64,000 bases of DNA, from the NCBI GenBank assembly GCA_040954595.2, contig CM082576.2, positions 6,882,001-6,946,000 of the forward strand, in the 5' to 3' direction. The notes beneath the pieces were generated by a model that saw only the letters and a list, made by a program, of their open reading frames with translations, was not told the DNA's origin and did no database searches. Both the position numbers and the translations under genes were made by a program. This DNA comes from Balanoglossus misakiensis (taxonomy: Eukaryota > Hemichordata). Positions 1 to 10,352 of the stretch are shown here, piece after piece; the stretch's first letter is position 1, and each line of letters opens with the position of its first letter.

Positions 1-1961
1 GAAAAAATGCTTTAATTTTTTATCGGAGATAACAATGCGGTTAGTGAAATACGAGAACGCGAAACTTAATCGTCGCGTGTCAGTTGCCTCTTTTGATATC
101 TCGAAAATTTCCTCTCGCGAAAATTTCCTGGTTTACAGTATTTAGTATAAAAATACGCTGCTGCAAATACAATCCCCAAGCATGGAGATGTTTGCCCAAA
201 GTAACACTTGCATTCAAGACCATTGTGCTCCTTTCTGTGCCATCTCTCATTCACCATAGTATATAGGCCTACCATTCCGCCATCCTTCAGTCTCCACTCT
301 GTCTTCACAAAATCGTATTGTATACTTTGGAGCGTCCTTTTTCTCTCCTTTTCTGTTCAAGCTAGTAACTCTTATTTTTAAGTTCTGATTTCAGAAATTT
401 CTTAAATTTGAAAAACGTACAAGTATTCTGCCAAAGACTGAACAAGTCCCAGATAGCTTGTAGTTATCCGTTCAACATTTTCTTGCATTTATTTGTGAAA
501 AAGAGATTTTTGATGACGATTGTGATGAGGATTATCCCCAACTCCAATGCTTCATAATGGTTAATTGTTTCGGATATTTCATCAGCTTTATCACAGAACT
601 TCCGGTGTTGGGCTTCACTGGAAAAGCGTCAGAGCAAATGAGCAATGTTTTTTTTTTTCGAAAAAGAAGACTCGCTTCTGATTTGCTCAAGCCACCTGAA
701 TCGCGCGGACTTGCAAATTTCTGTCTCGTCTTCATCCGGGCATTTTCGTAAAGGATGAGGCCACGCTGTTGCACGCTGCCTGCCTTCAGATGCGGATGCG
801 GAACGCTCAGGTCAACATCAGAGTTTCTGCGCTGCTCATTTTGCTGTAAAGGCCGCGGTAAGTTGACAAAATTACTCAATTCTTGACCAGGCTCATAGTT
901 AATTGAGGGGAGTTTCGGAAAACCACGTCACATCATACCATCCAAGTTCTTGGTCCGTGTCGTAAACTACCGGTACTAATGCTGAGGTGAAAGGTCACCT
1001 GTAGACATAGCCCGGAGACACAGGCGCTGTGTCTCCGGGCTACTGTAGACATGGAAACCAATTCTGGTCCCTTATTGACCTATATCATGAACCTGGTCTG
1101 TTTTCTAAAATTTGCTGTAAATCAATGAGGCACCAATTTTGTGATTGGTTGATTACCGGGTACTCTGCGGTTGCCACAACCAAATATATAAATTGTCCAC
1201 CAAAGTTTATAGGTGTGTCAGACTGCCATAATACGCAAGAGGTAAACTGCAAAGATTTGACTGTTTAGAAATGGCCTATTTACCCGAGTAAATAGATACC
1301 TCTAAAAAAACAAGTTAATTTCAAAATCGAAACGCAAACGGGTAATAGCTCTGTCAAAAGGGAGAATGAATAGAGGGGGTCAATTAATTGTTTCAATTTT
1401 TAAAAAAGATACTGTTTGATAACCTAACATGCCTAATGGGAAAACAAACACTCAACAGCTGATGATACATGTAAACTGATGTCCTTAATGATTCAACAAT
1501 TACATATAATGGAGATCATATAAAGTCAGGGACGACACAATAAATTATGTAGTCATTCAAAGTCCAACCTGCAAACTGCCATCATTTGACAGCTTGAAAG
1601 CTTTTAAAAAATCTTTATTGTAAACATGCATCACAAAAACGATATTGAACCGTTACAAACTCGGTTTTTAAAAAAAAGCTGTGGTAGTCTTGATATTATC
1701 AATGCACGTTCTTTTCACCACACAAAAACAGTAAACATGTGATTATCCACTGTGGTTCTGTGGAGGACGGAATGACAATCTTGGAACAAAACGGCTCTGA
1801 ATTGTCTGTGGTCATTGGCTGTGGTTTATGCAATACTGTGTTCACTCAACAAACGTCACATCAAACGTTTTTTTTTTTTTTCAAAAGTAACTCCGCAACA
1901 AACGGCAAATTCAGCTGCAAGCCTCTTCAGTCACTTTTAATGGCCCATCCACACAAGTCTG
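1..1961. other. Gene-less left flank
   Basis: No exon could be supported here. Open frames exist on both strands, including a 115-codon minus-strand frame at about 532-879. None has splice sites that join it to a neighbour, and I recognise no protein family. A splice-donor-like GTAAGT follows GCCGCG near 847-852 on the plus strand, so a non-coding exon is possible but unsupported. The only structured element seen is the hairpin listed at 999-1052. The right edge holds the 3' end of the minus-strand C2orf73-like gene. Confidence 0.5.
999..1052. repeat. Perfect hairpin flanked by 10-bp direct repeats
   Basis: A palindrome at about 1008-1042 has 16-base perfectly complementary arms (TAGCCCGGAGACACAG and its complement) around a 3-base centre, GCG. 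It is bracketed by two identical copies of CTGTAGACAT at 999-1008 and 1043-1052. The arrangement looks like a very small insertion with duplicated target sequence, or a replication-slippage product. No coding role is visible. Confidence 0.8.
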
Positions 1962-1967
1962 TTTATT
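1962..1967 (-). terminator. Poly(A) signal of the C2orf73-like gene
   Basis: The plus-strand text TTTATT reads AATAAA on the minus strand. It lies about 68 bases beyond the stop codon of the C2orf73-like gene, a normal distance for a short 3' UTR. Confidence 0.6.
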
Positions 1968-2034
1968 TTACGTTTGTGACGTGTGTCGTTCTCTCCTGAC
2001 TTTCTTCTCAGTCTTGTGTCGCTGAATCAAACAC

Positions 2035-3714
2035 CTACTCCACTGGCGGCAGAGATGAGGCTGACTCTCCCGTATTGACTACGTTGCTGGTCGTCTCTGC
2101 GCCACCATGCATTTGTGGAGCTGCCTGGAACCCCTTCTGTTGCAGTTGTGAGTTCGTATTGTCCCAATTATGAGATGATGTTTTTCTTGAAGAGGCCGCT
2201 GAGGAGGCGGCTGAGGACGGAGTTGATCCATACGAGGAGGGAGGGTCAACAGGATGGAAAATGTCCCAAACAAAACTCCCATGACGCTGAAATCAAAGGT
2301 AAGACATTAGGAATTTGTTTTTACTGTGAAACATAAACTTTATGACAACCAATCAACTATTAAACCAGCCAACCAGTCAAGTAATCTGCCTGTCTCTCAT
2401 GCCTGCTTTGCACTCAATTTCTACGTCACATGAACTTTACTCACCTTCCCCCTGGTTGGGTTATTTGTGCCGTGTCTGCTATCATACTGGTGTTCATAGG
2501 AAATCTTCTCCACCAATAGTCGAGGCCCTCTCTTCGATTGCAGGTGGTTGATTGGAACTGTCAAAGTACAAAATGATAAATGTGACACATGACTTAAGAT
2601 GGAAAAAAATTGTTTGAGCACACCCCTGTAACATGGACGTGCGAGCGTTCACAACAGCGATCTAATGTTAGTTGTTGTGTCATTAATAAAAGCAAGCAAT
2701 AAAACTACACAAGTACAGACACAACTCGCAACCTCTTGCTGAAGACTTGTAGACAAAACTTGGAAAGTTCAGTCAGAGGAGGCACATGCACTCACCTATG
2801 CCATTGGCGGCATGGATGTTTGGATTACATCCGTGCCTTGTCAAGCCACTTGGTGTAGACTCGTGATCATAGCCGTAGTCTTTCCTCATGGTTGAGTCCT
2901 TGGCATAAGGTGGTTTCTGCAACGGCTCTTTGGATGTTCTCGATGGCCACCAGTCATTCTGTTCTTGCCTGGTTATTTTAGTGTCCACAAAACAGATTGG
3001 GTCGTTCAACAATGCGACATCTTGTCTGAGAAATCCCACGTCGCCCGGATGAGGGTTGTTCTTTCGAGATGGTGATAGTGGTCTTTGAGGTACGGTCCTT
3101 CTTTGTCGACCCTGGTGCGTTGCGTTGTAATGTGTTTGTCCCGTGGAGATGGAGTTATCGCTGTCTGCGTTGAATACTCGACGAGAGTCTGGGCTAAAAG
3201 AGTTAATTGACAATAAACCAGAGAGTGGTTAAAAAATGTCATATGTAATTGCTAAAATTGCAATAAATAAATAAAAAGTAAGAATTCGTCAAATTGAACT
3301 TCCTTAATCTGATATAGATATCTCTTTAGTGCATATCCTCAATTTTATGTTCTGCACAACGAAACTTCAAAGTGATGGGCGGGGTCAAAGTTCACTCGTA
3401 CTTCATTAGCAATTTACTGTCTTGTGCAGACTGAGTCACGGACAGTTATGTTATGACATGGGCGTACTAGAGATGGTTATACCAGCAGTCCATAGAGGGA
3501 TTGTGGTTATAGCAAATGAAGAAAAGAACTCTTTGTTTACACAATACACATGGTTTTGTAAATTCGAGCATCCCTGCCTGTCCGTCGATCAGAACGTAAA
3601 AACACCTGTTAAAATTGAGGTTCTGTAACGTATACCCAGACTTTTGTAATAGGATTACCTGTAATGTTCATCAACTCTCTTCTTCCTTGTTATTGGTGGC
3701 ATGTATAAAGTCAT
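2035..3714 (-). CDS. C2orf73 (CIMIP6)-like ciliary microtubule-associated protein
   Basis: Four coding exons on the minus strand: 3659-3714, 2796-3193, 2445-2557 and 2035-2286. All have GT-AG borders and matching phases, giving 272 residues and a TAG stop. The protein is soluble, with no signal peptide or membrane segment. It is rich in short Trp/Tyr/Pro motifs such as NDWWPSRTSKEP (exon 2) and EKISYEHQYDSR (exon 3), followed by RHGSFVWDIFHPVD opening exon 4 and a Ser/Ala-rich tail. This style is typical of axonemal microtubule inner proteins. I assign it to C2orf73/CIMIP6 from remembered similarity to the human protein, chiefly the EKIS-HQYD and GKRHG-FVW blocks. The neighbouring PSME4 and acylphosphatase genes agree, since C2orf73 neighbours them in human. 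It is divergent from eIF3K across a 215-base promoter. Gene structure is firm; family assignment is moderate. Confidence 0.72.
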
Positions 3715-3929
3715 CTTAACAAAATAAACAACCTCCTCACACGAGGAGACAACAACAGCAGCAAGAACCTGTCTGTCTCTATGTCAGATTTCCACACGCA
3801 CTTCCGCCATATTTTGTTGACGCGTGTTGCCATAGCTTCCTCTCTAATGTTTAACTTGGGCGGGCGTGCTATTTTTCTTTCGTTTTCCTTCTTGGGCACA
3901 CGAGGGCGCTTCCATCATTTCATTCCAAG
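3715..3929. promoter_or_regulatory. Bidirectional promoter between the C2orf73-like gene and EIF3K
   Basis: Only 215 bases separate the two divergent start codons, so the genes must share promoter DNA. No TATA box is evident. The block CACTTCCGCCATATTTT (3799-3815) reads on the minus strand as ATGGCGGAAGTG, which combines a YY1-like ATGGCGG with an ETS-like GGAAGTG. A GC-box-like GGGCGGG sits at 3858-3864. The eIF3K start codon itself lies in AAGATGGCGG, another YY1-like match. The motifs are read directly; factor binding is inferred. Confidence 0.65.
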
Positions 3930-6311
3930 ATGGCGGATCACTTGTCCATGCGGCGAAATGTGGCTTCTCTTTTGAAAGGGATAGACAGGTATATAAGTCC
4001 CCTTGTGTCTATATGTTATCCGGCACTACCTAACTTGTGCACGACTTCGATAAATACATATTGACGGCGTTGAATGTGTGTCGTGAAACTCTGGTCACCG
4101 TCGATATGGTAGCCTTGCTTGGAAGCTGACAGCAGGCATGGGCAGGCAGCTGCAGATTGCTTGCTGTGGTTCTCCATGCATTAGCCCTATGGAACCACAG
4201 CAACCCCATTGATTCATTGACTAGCAGCACTCGAACTATTATCATAGTCGATTAGAGCTGCAGTTCAGTAGCTCTAGGAATTTACTCCCTCTGTGATCAA
4301 CTCAGCAGCAGTTCAGTAGCTGGAGGTTTTGCCTGATGGATTGTGTCAACTAGTCAAATTTTCAATACATGAACATGTCCAACTGCTGGTATTTTTCTTT
4401 GCAGATACAACCCAGAAAATCTTGGAAATCTAGAGCGGTATGTAGAAATGCAATCAAAGGAAAATATCTATGACTTGGAAGCCAATTTAGCTGTCTTAAA
4501 GCTGTGAGTATACAAAAACTTACCTGAGGAGTGACGGGTAGGGAGAACAACGATTATCTGCTGAACTGCAATAGGATCAATCATGATGGTCACTCCACAA
4601 AATGTGTGCAAGATGACTTGAAAACGTGTGAATTTGGGTTTTATTTCATCTCAGAAACTGTATTTACATATTGCTTTACATGTTCGTGCTGAGATATCGA
4701 AATTCATCTGTAGCAATTGAAGGGGGTTAACCATTGATTTTGTTCATCTGTTCTGATTTCAGGTACCAGTTCAACCCTGGGTTCTTCCAGTTAAACATAT
4801 CAACGCAGATTCTACTGAAAGCCCTCACAAATCTACCGCACACAGACTTTGTTCTCTGCAAGTGTCTAATTGATGATCTGCATGTATCCTTTGCAATATA
4901 CTTCACTATCATATCCGTTTAAGCTTGATTTTTGCGCAAAGGGCCTGGTAAACTGAACTTGGCATCAGGAAATAAAGAAAGGTAGTGTGACCAAAACACG
5001 GAGAGAAAATAAAATGAAATCAATCAGGGAGAAACCACTGCTGCCAGTACCACTAGTGGCAACACCACCACTCCAAGAATTGATTCTATGTTCATGCTTA
5101 AATTTTTCTTGACAAGATAACAGCAACAAGAAGACCAGATTACCAAAATACTTTATCTGTACGACTTACTAGAAACCTGCCAGTTCAAGAAGTTTTGGGT
5201 AAGTTGATCATTAATGAATACACAACAGCCAAATGCCAAAAACTTGGTCCATAACTTACATGTTTGCCTGTCCATGTATGCAAGTATTTGAAGGCTGACA
5301 GATGCCAACTAGACAACTTGGGATGCTAGGTCTAGTAAGTGACATTTGGCTGTCTTTGCACCAATCAGCAAAGGAGACAGGGAAAGCTGAAGGGGAAGCC
5401 TCCATTCACAGCTTCAGCAATATGAAATGTGATTGGCTGTTACACTGTTCCTGATATTAGAGTTCAATGTTGTTTTTACTGGTAGAATCGACACGTTGCA
5501 CAAATGCTTGAAGTTTCATCACGCAATATAACAAGACTTAAAACTATTAGTCTCACTGCCAGACTTATAGCCTGCTTGCTATCTGTATCATCATTGTCTT
5601 CCTCTCTCATCTTACCATTACAGTCTGAGATTTCTGAGAACCCTGAGATTATCGTCGGTGTCAGCGGCTTCAAAGATTCCATCAGAAAATGTAAGTTGGA
5701 TTTACTTTCAAATTTTTCAGAGACTGAGCATGGAACAAAGGGGTTAATATCGTGTTAGATTTTGAACCACCCCTGAAAAAATCTTTAAATATTTTGAACA
5801 AATGCAATAACGGATGTATTGTGCTGGTCTAACTCAGTGGCATGTCTGACAGCATGACACAGGGTGTGCTAGAATTTCTGAATACAAATCTATACTGTTT
5901 TGTCGGAAGCAATACATCAACAAAATTTCATTTCCTCAGATATATGCCACGTGATCGGCATCACCTACCAGAACATCGACATGGACCTGCTGGCTGAACT
6001 CCTGGGTGACCTTTCACAGGATGAACTCAAGCAATGGATGACCAAATATGGATGGTCGGCAACAGAAGACAACAAGGCGTTTATTGCAAACCAAGAAGAG
6101 AGTGTCAAACCCAAGAATATTACAGAGAAAATTGACTTTGAAAGTAAGTAGATTGGTATTGCCATAAGAACCAGCTCTCCAAAAGTTTGCAGAATATTTT
6201 TTTAACATAGTATTCTATGAAGTATATGACAAAACCTTTACTGCCCTGATACAGGTTCACTTTTTATTTCGTGCAGGTGTTGCCGGAATCCTTGCAGCTT
6301 CGTCACGTTGA
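3930..6311 (+). CDS. EIF3K: Eukaryotic translation initiation factor 3 subunit K
   Basis: Seven exons: 3930-3988, 4405-4503, 4763-4883, 5124-5198, 5624-5690, 5940-6143 and 6277-6311. All are joined in phase, giving 219 residues, essentially the length of human eIF3K (218). The match to the family is continuous, from [14 protein letters not shown] near residue 20, through QFNPGF and [12 protein letters not shown], to KYGWSATED and [13 protein letters not shown] near the end. The protein has the HEAT-like N-terminal half and C-terminal PCI/winged-helix module of this subunit. eIF3K acts in the cytoplasm as a non-core subunit of the eIF3 complex during translation initiation on the 40S ribosome. 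The start is fixed by AAGATGGCGGATC and by family length. It is divergent from the C2orf73-like gene and convergent with acylphosphatase. In human, eIF3K is not part of the ACYP2-PSME4 neighbourhood as I recall it. Confidence 0.97.
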
Positions 6312-6749
6312 AAAGATATAACAGAATTAGAGAAGTTATTTTATTTTGGTTTCTTGCTCATCACTGAACCCAGGTGTAACTGTTTTAGTCAAGATCAAGT
6401 CCAAACGCAGTTTTACCTAGACTCTTTCAGTGCTAGGGCCGGCACCAGAAAGCATTTCAGATGCAGGAAGTTTACCGGTATATTTCGGAAAAGCAAACAT
6501 TAACATGTCCGATTCTAATATAATGTACAGCCTCAGGACACGAATTTAGTGTGACTGGGAGAGAATGTAACATCAGTGTTCTTTGATTTAACTTTACTAG
6601 CTGTTAACTTGTTTTACATTTTTTCAAGTAGCAAGTCTGTGATATGAACGCTTTAAATTCAATTTCACAACCATTCTTTATTTTGATTGTTAGAAAAGTT
6701 CTCCCCCAAAGTTGTTCCTGTGTCTACTTTGTTGTACATGTATATCAAA

Positions 6750-6755
6750 AATAAA
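6750..6755 (+). terminator. EIF3K poly(A) signal
   Basis: AATAAA lies about 440 bases beyond the eIF3K stop. It is the first canonical signal found downstream on this strand, so the 3' UTR probably runs from 6312 to about 6775. Confidence 0.6.
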
Positions 6756-6775
6756 CACTACCGGTACTATGTAAC

Positions 6776-7669
6776 CAAAAAATATGTTTATTGACATCAT
6801 TCTTCTACTTAGTTAGAAGTAGTTTTCTAATGAACATCACTGTTTACTGAGCCATTGGCTTGCTCTACAGTACAAAATATTGAAATATTTACAAATAAAT
6901 ATTGCATTTTACTTAAAAATCTGTTTAAAACTATAGAATGACACATTTGCTTTAATGAACTGGTCCACAAGAGTTGTGAACCTGAAATGAAGGGGTTACG
7001 AATGACACTTCGACATTCTGCATTTTCTTTGAGGCGTTCACGCAAGCTCTCATATTACGTCTCAAAGTATGGAACGGAATTCAGTACATAAACTTTGGCA
7101 AGTGTGAATCTACTGTTATACAGCCCATGTGAGCCAAGACAGAGCAGTGATGTTAATTAAGCTTGTCTAATTTCAATCAATGGAAGGAAACAATCCGCAC
7201 CATGCAAACCAGTTCTGTTGTACACAACTGCTTTTGGCAAATTTCTTCTTGCACACAGAGAGCAATGGCTTCATCACACATCTGCAAAACCACACTGCAT
7301 AGAACTTTAGGAAACAAATACAATGGTCAATCCTTTGGCCGAAAACTGTCTTAGATGCAGAACAATGTCCTCAGTGTCCGTGTCACAGCTGATAATTTGA
7401 AATAGAAGATGTCCCACCACTAGTGCCTTTTTTTTCTAAGCGTAATCAGATCAGCTCTGCTAGTAGTACATTCAGTCTTCAGAAAATCATAAAGAATTTA
7501 CAATGGGTTTTTTGACTTATAAAAACCCTGTGCTTTCTAAATAGGAGATCTTATTAGTTACCAACGGTGTTTATCTGACCATCATAAAAAGTAAAAATTA
7601 ATTTATGTAAAGTGACCAAAGCTATCTGGATTTTGAAGGCCACATTCTGATTGAGATCATAGACAAAAA
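6776..7669. other. Intergenic gap between convergent EIF3K and acylphosphatase
   Basis: About 0.9 kb between the poly(A) signals of two convergent genes. Short open frames occur by chance and no splice-linked exon, RNA gene or clear repeat was found. Confidence 0.55.
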
Positions 7670-7675
7670 TTTATT
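7670..7675 (-). terminator. Acylphosphatase poly(A) signal
   Basis: The plus-strand text TTTATT reads AATAAA on the minus strand. It is 38 bases beyond the stop codon of the distal last exon. No equivalent signal was found between the two alternative last exons. Confidence 0.6.
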
Positions 7676-7712
7676 TACAAATGAAAGTTCTGTACAGTGT
7701 AGATGGACATCC

Positions 7713-9893
7713 TCATCTCAAAATAACAAACTCTTGATGTTCTAACTCTGTGACGACACGTTCGTTCTTGAATTCTGCCCTGGATATTTTAGACCTTGGA
7801 CTACCTTCTGTTCTCAGCCACTGTTTCCTGCAGAGATATCAAAACGGAGAAAAGAGTTAAAATCGTGCGCTAATTCCAGGGAGAATTTGCTTGCAACACG
7901 CCACAACGCAATTGCATGCATGAAAGACATGAGGGGTCTCGTACAGGGGTTGTGCTGTCACATCCTACACAGCACTGTCCAATTTTGCACAACACACCTA
8001 ATAATGTTCAGGCTACCTTTCAGCAGTTTACCTAAAAAGATGGACGCTTAACGAAAGCTACCAGCCAGACTTGACTTCAAAGGTGGAATAATCTACATTG
8101 GCAATGGCCTTTTCATTTCTGAATTCGGCCTTTTCAATTCTTGACATGGGACTACCATCACGTAGCAACCAAACTTGCCTGGTGGCGAAGCAAAGGTTGG
8201 TGGGGAAAAGTGGAGAAAGAGAGAAGCAATGAAATGATAGAATCTGAATTTCAATCTTGAGGAAAGACCGTATAAATGACCAAAACAGTTCTTACACCCA
8301 TGGTACGGTGGGGTCCTTGATGTGCATATGTCTGCATGAATTGAGTATATGCAATGCATTCTAAACAAAATTGCAAAATAAAGACGCCCTTGTATCATGA
8401 CAGATATATTGTACATAAAACAGAAGTGTAACGTGGTGAAATGACAAATGTTTTGTTCCTCACAGAAAGGCTCAAAACTCCAAAGACTTGTTTTCACACC
8501 TATTCAATTGACAAGTACTTATCAGTAAGAGAGAGGATAGATTACAGGTGCTCAAAATTTCTCCATCAGACTGAAAGTGAAAAGGACAGGTAAACTTGGA
8601 TATATAACAGAAATAAAATACTAACATGCTTCTAATCTTGTCTGCACGACCTTGCATTTGACCTTGTACTGTACCCTTTGTGGTATTCTCCACCCATCCT
8701 ACAAGTCCAAACTTCTTGGCATTCTTCCGAGTGTACTGAAAATGCAAAAGATTCAACAGTGCATAGAGTACAGGTAGTTTGAGTATGTGCTGTTTTTCAT
8801 TTTAATTGCAATTCATCAATGAATTGGCTGAAGTTGCATTGATCCACCTCTTACAAGCTCATCAGAATCTGTCTCAAAGCACTTGGCACATTTGCAGATG
8901 ATTTGCTGACTGATCAAACCATAGACGCTCAAGAAAACCAAACCAAACTACACAAACTGAAGGACTGTAAACAGTGAATGATTATCAAATCAATCCTATC
9001 AATTTGTCAACCACTTGGAGAGTGTTTGTTGTGGACAGATTACAGCATGCACACCAGTCTACACGATTCTAACAAGTTTGTTTATCATGATTCCGTTCAT
9101 GATTATAACTGTGATAAAATCAAATATTAGAATTATTTGGTAGAAAACCTCTCGTAAAAAAAGACTTGAGCTTATTTAAGAGCAACATGTGTATGCCAAT
9201 GAAGTTCAACTTATACTGTTTTATACATACCTTTCTGAAAAACACACCTGGTGAGGAAAAATAGACCAAGACGGTGTAATCATTCATATGAAAAGTTAAA
9301 TATGAATCACTGATAAATTGAAAGCATTGATCCTGGAGTGCCAAAATTTACTTTTCCAAGCCTGTGTCGCAACTATGACCATGGCAAATAAGTAATAAAA
9401 AGGTTAGTAGAAAGTCAAAACACCGGTTGGTGTGTGAGTACATAATGTTTGTAAACACAAATACATGTACATGTGGTAGCTGATTGGTTATCAGGGCTTT
9501 GCTATGATGTATATTTCAATTTATTCACACCGAGTTTCCATGCTCGAAGTGTCTAACAACGTGTGTAGATAGATTTCACACAGACAGATGAGGACTTTAC
9601 AAATTGCGCAAGAAGAAAAATAATATGACTATCAATTTTTACTACTCATTAGTTCTCACGTACGATATCGTCTGTGCACTGAGTTCAGTGGTTCACGCGC
9701 AACCGAGCGTCCGGTTGTTGTCATTAGTTACACATGCATATTTTACCGGCGGCCGATCCCGCAAAAGCCCAACAGTGATACTCGCAAGTAACCCACCTTG
9801 CACCTTGCCAAACACCTCGAAATCAACGGACATAAGTGTTGCCCCAGCACCCTTAGCAGCCCCGACTACCGTTCGCGCTGCACTCGACGCCAT
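7713..9893 (-). CDS. Acylphosphatase (ACYP1/2-like), distal-exon isoform
   Basis: Minus-strand exons 9797-9893, 9231-9247 (17 nt), 8626-8735 and 7713-7827 join in phase to give 112 residues. Acylphosphatases are small cytosolic enzymes of about 98 residues that hydrolyse acyl phosphates such as 1,3-bisphosphoglycerate. The core is unmistakable: [12 protein letters not shown] (exon 1), VFFRK (exon 2), then [26 protein letters not shown] (split here as two stretches, exon 3), and [14 protein letters not shown] (exon 4). The catalytic arginine is the R of FFRK and the catalytic asparagine is the N of WVENT. The start at 9893 gives about a 14-residue Ala/Ser-rich N-terminal extension relative to vertebrate enzymes; a further upstream in-frame ATG exists at about 9935. 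The gene is divergent from PSME4, as ACYP2 is in human. Confidence 0.92.
8058..8178 (-). CDS. Alternative last exon of acylphosphatase (proximal copy)
   Basis: After acceptor CGCCACCAG, this 121-nt exon has the same phase as the distal last exon. It encodes a second full acylphosphatase C-terminal segment ([19 protein letters not shown], then [19 protein letters not shown]) before a TAG stop. Joined to exons 1-3 it gives a 114-residue protein. Hand alignment with the distal copy shows 13 identical positions of 35, including WL, GSP, AEF and NE. The two exons are therefore an old tandem duplication and look mutually exclusive. A GTAAAC donor-like site follows at about 8026-8031, so a transcript could also carry both exons, with the distal one as 3' UTR. 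Confidence 0.85.
9231..9247 (-). other. 17-nt microexon of acylphosphatase carrying the active-site Arg
   Basis: The minus strand reads CACCAG, then GTGTGTTTTTCAGAAAG, then GTATGT. The 17-nt exon completes the Gly codon of VQG and adds V-F-F-R-K. Without it, exon 1 and exon 3 do not join in phase and the enzyme lacks the conserved FR of its phosphate-binding loop. It lies between introns of about 495 and 549 bases. Confidence 0.88.
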
Positions 9894-10235
9894 CGCCCTA
9901 TCCTTCGCGTTCCGATCGGCGTTCGCTATGTACATGTACTTGGTAACCTATGTGATCTCGTCCATATATTGATTCGGGGTGAGCAACTTTTTAGCTATTT
10001 GCGTGTTATAGATTCGTACGATTAATTTGCAATAAAAGTAATGAAAGTCAACGCATTTCTATAGTTTTAAACATAACTCAAATTTAAAGAGTAAATTATG
10101 CTAGAAAAGGAAACGACGAATGTTTTCACATGTCTTGTCATTTCAAACGTACCTACGAAAGAAATAGTTGCTTCCCTGTAAACTTTCGTCCCTTTGACAT
10201 CTGACCTCAGCGAAAACGAGGCGTCTCGAATAAAC

Positions 10236-10259
10236 ATGGCGGCGTATAGCGATGTGTGA
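10236..10259 (+). other. Possible upstream ORF before PSME4
   Basis: ATGGCGGCG opens a seven-codon frame (M-A-A-Y-S-D-V, then TGA) 94 bases before the PSME4 start. It would be in the mRNA only if transcription starts upstream of the TATA-like box at 10288. Confidence 0.3.
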
Positions 10260-10287
10260 TGTGTTGGTGAGTCAGCTTTAGTCTACG

Positions 10288-10296
10288 TATATATAA
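10288..10296 (+). promoter_or_regulatory. TATA-like box for PSME4
   Basis: TATATATAA lies 57 bases before the PSME4 start codon. If used, initiation about 30 bases downstream would give a 5' UTR of roughly 30 bases. Confidence 0.5.
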
Positions 10297-10352
10297 GCCG
10301 GCAGTACACAATCTAATCAGACGCTCCGGACGACGATATCTGTGCATTCACA

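Larger units (their letters stand above)
9894..10352. promoter_or_regulatory. Bidirectional promoter between acylphosphatase and PSME4
   Basis: This 459-base interval separates two divergent start codons. It contains a TATA-like box close to PSME4 and a CATGGCGGC (YY1-like) match near 10235. The head-to-head arrangement matches human PSME4/ACYP2 as I recall it, supporting an old shared promoter. Confidence 0.65.

Noticed and set aside
532-879. 115-codon minus-strand open frame and overlapping plus-strand frames
   Set aside because: No splice partner, no recognised domain, and frames are open on both strands. A donor-like GTAAGT near 852 is not enough to call an exon.
9604-9972. 122-codon plus-strand frame over acylphosphatase exon 1
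   Set aside because: It is the antisense shadow of the acylphosphatase first exon and promoter.
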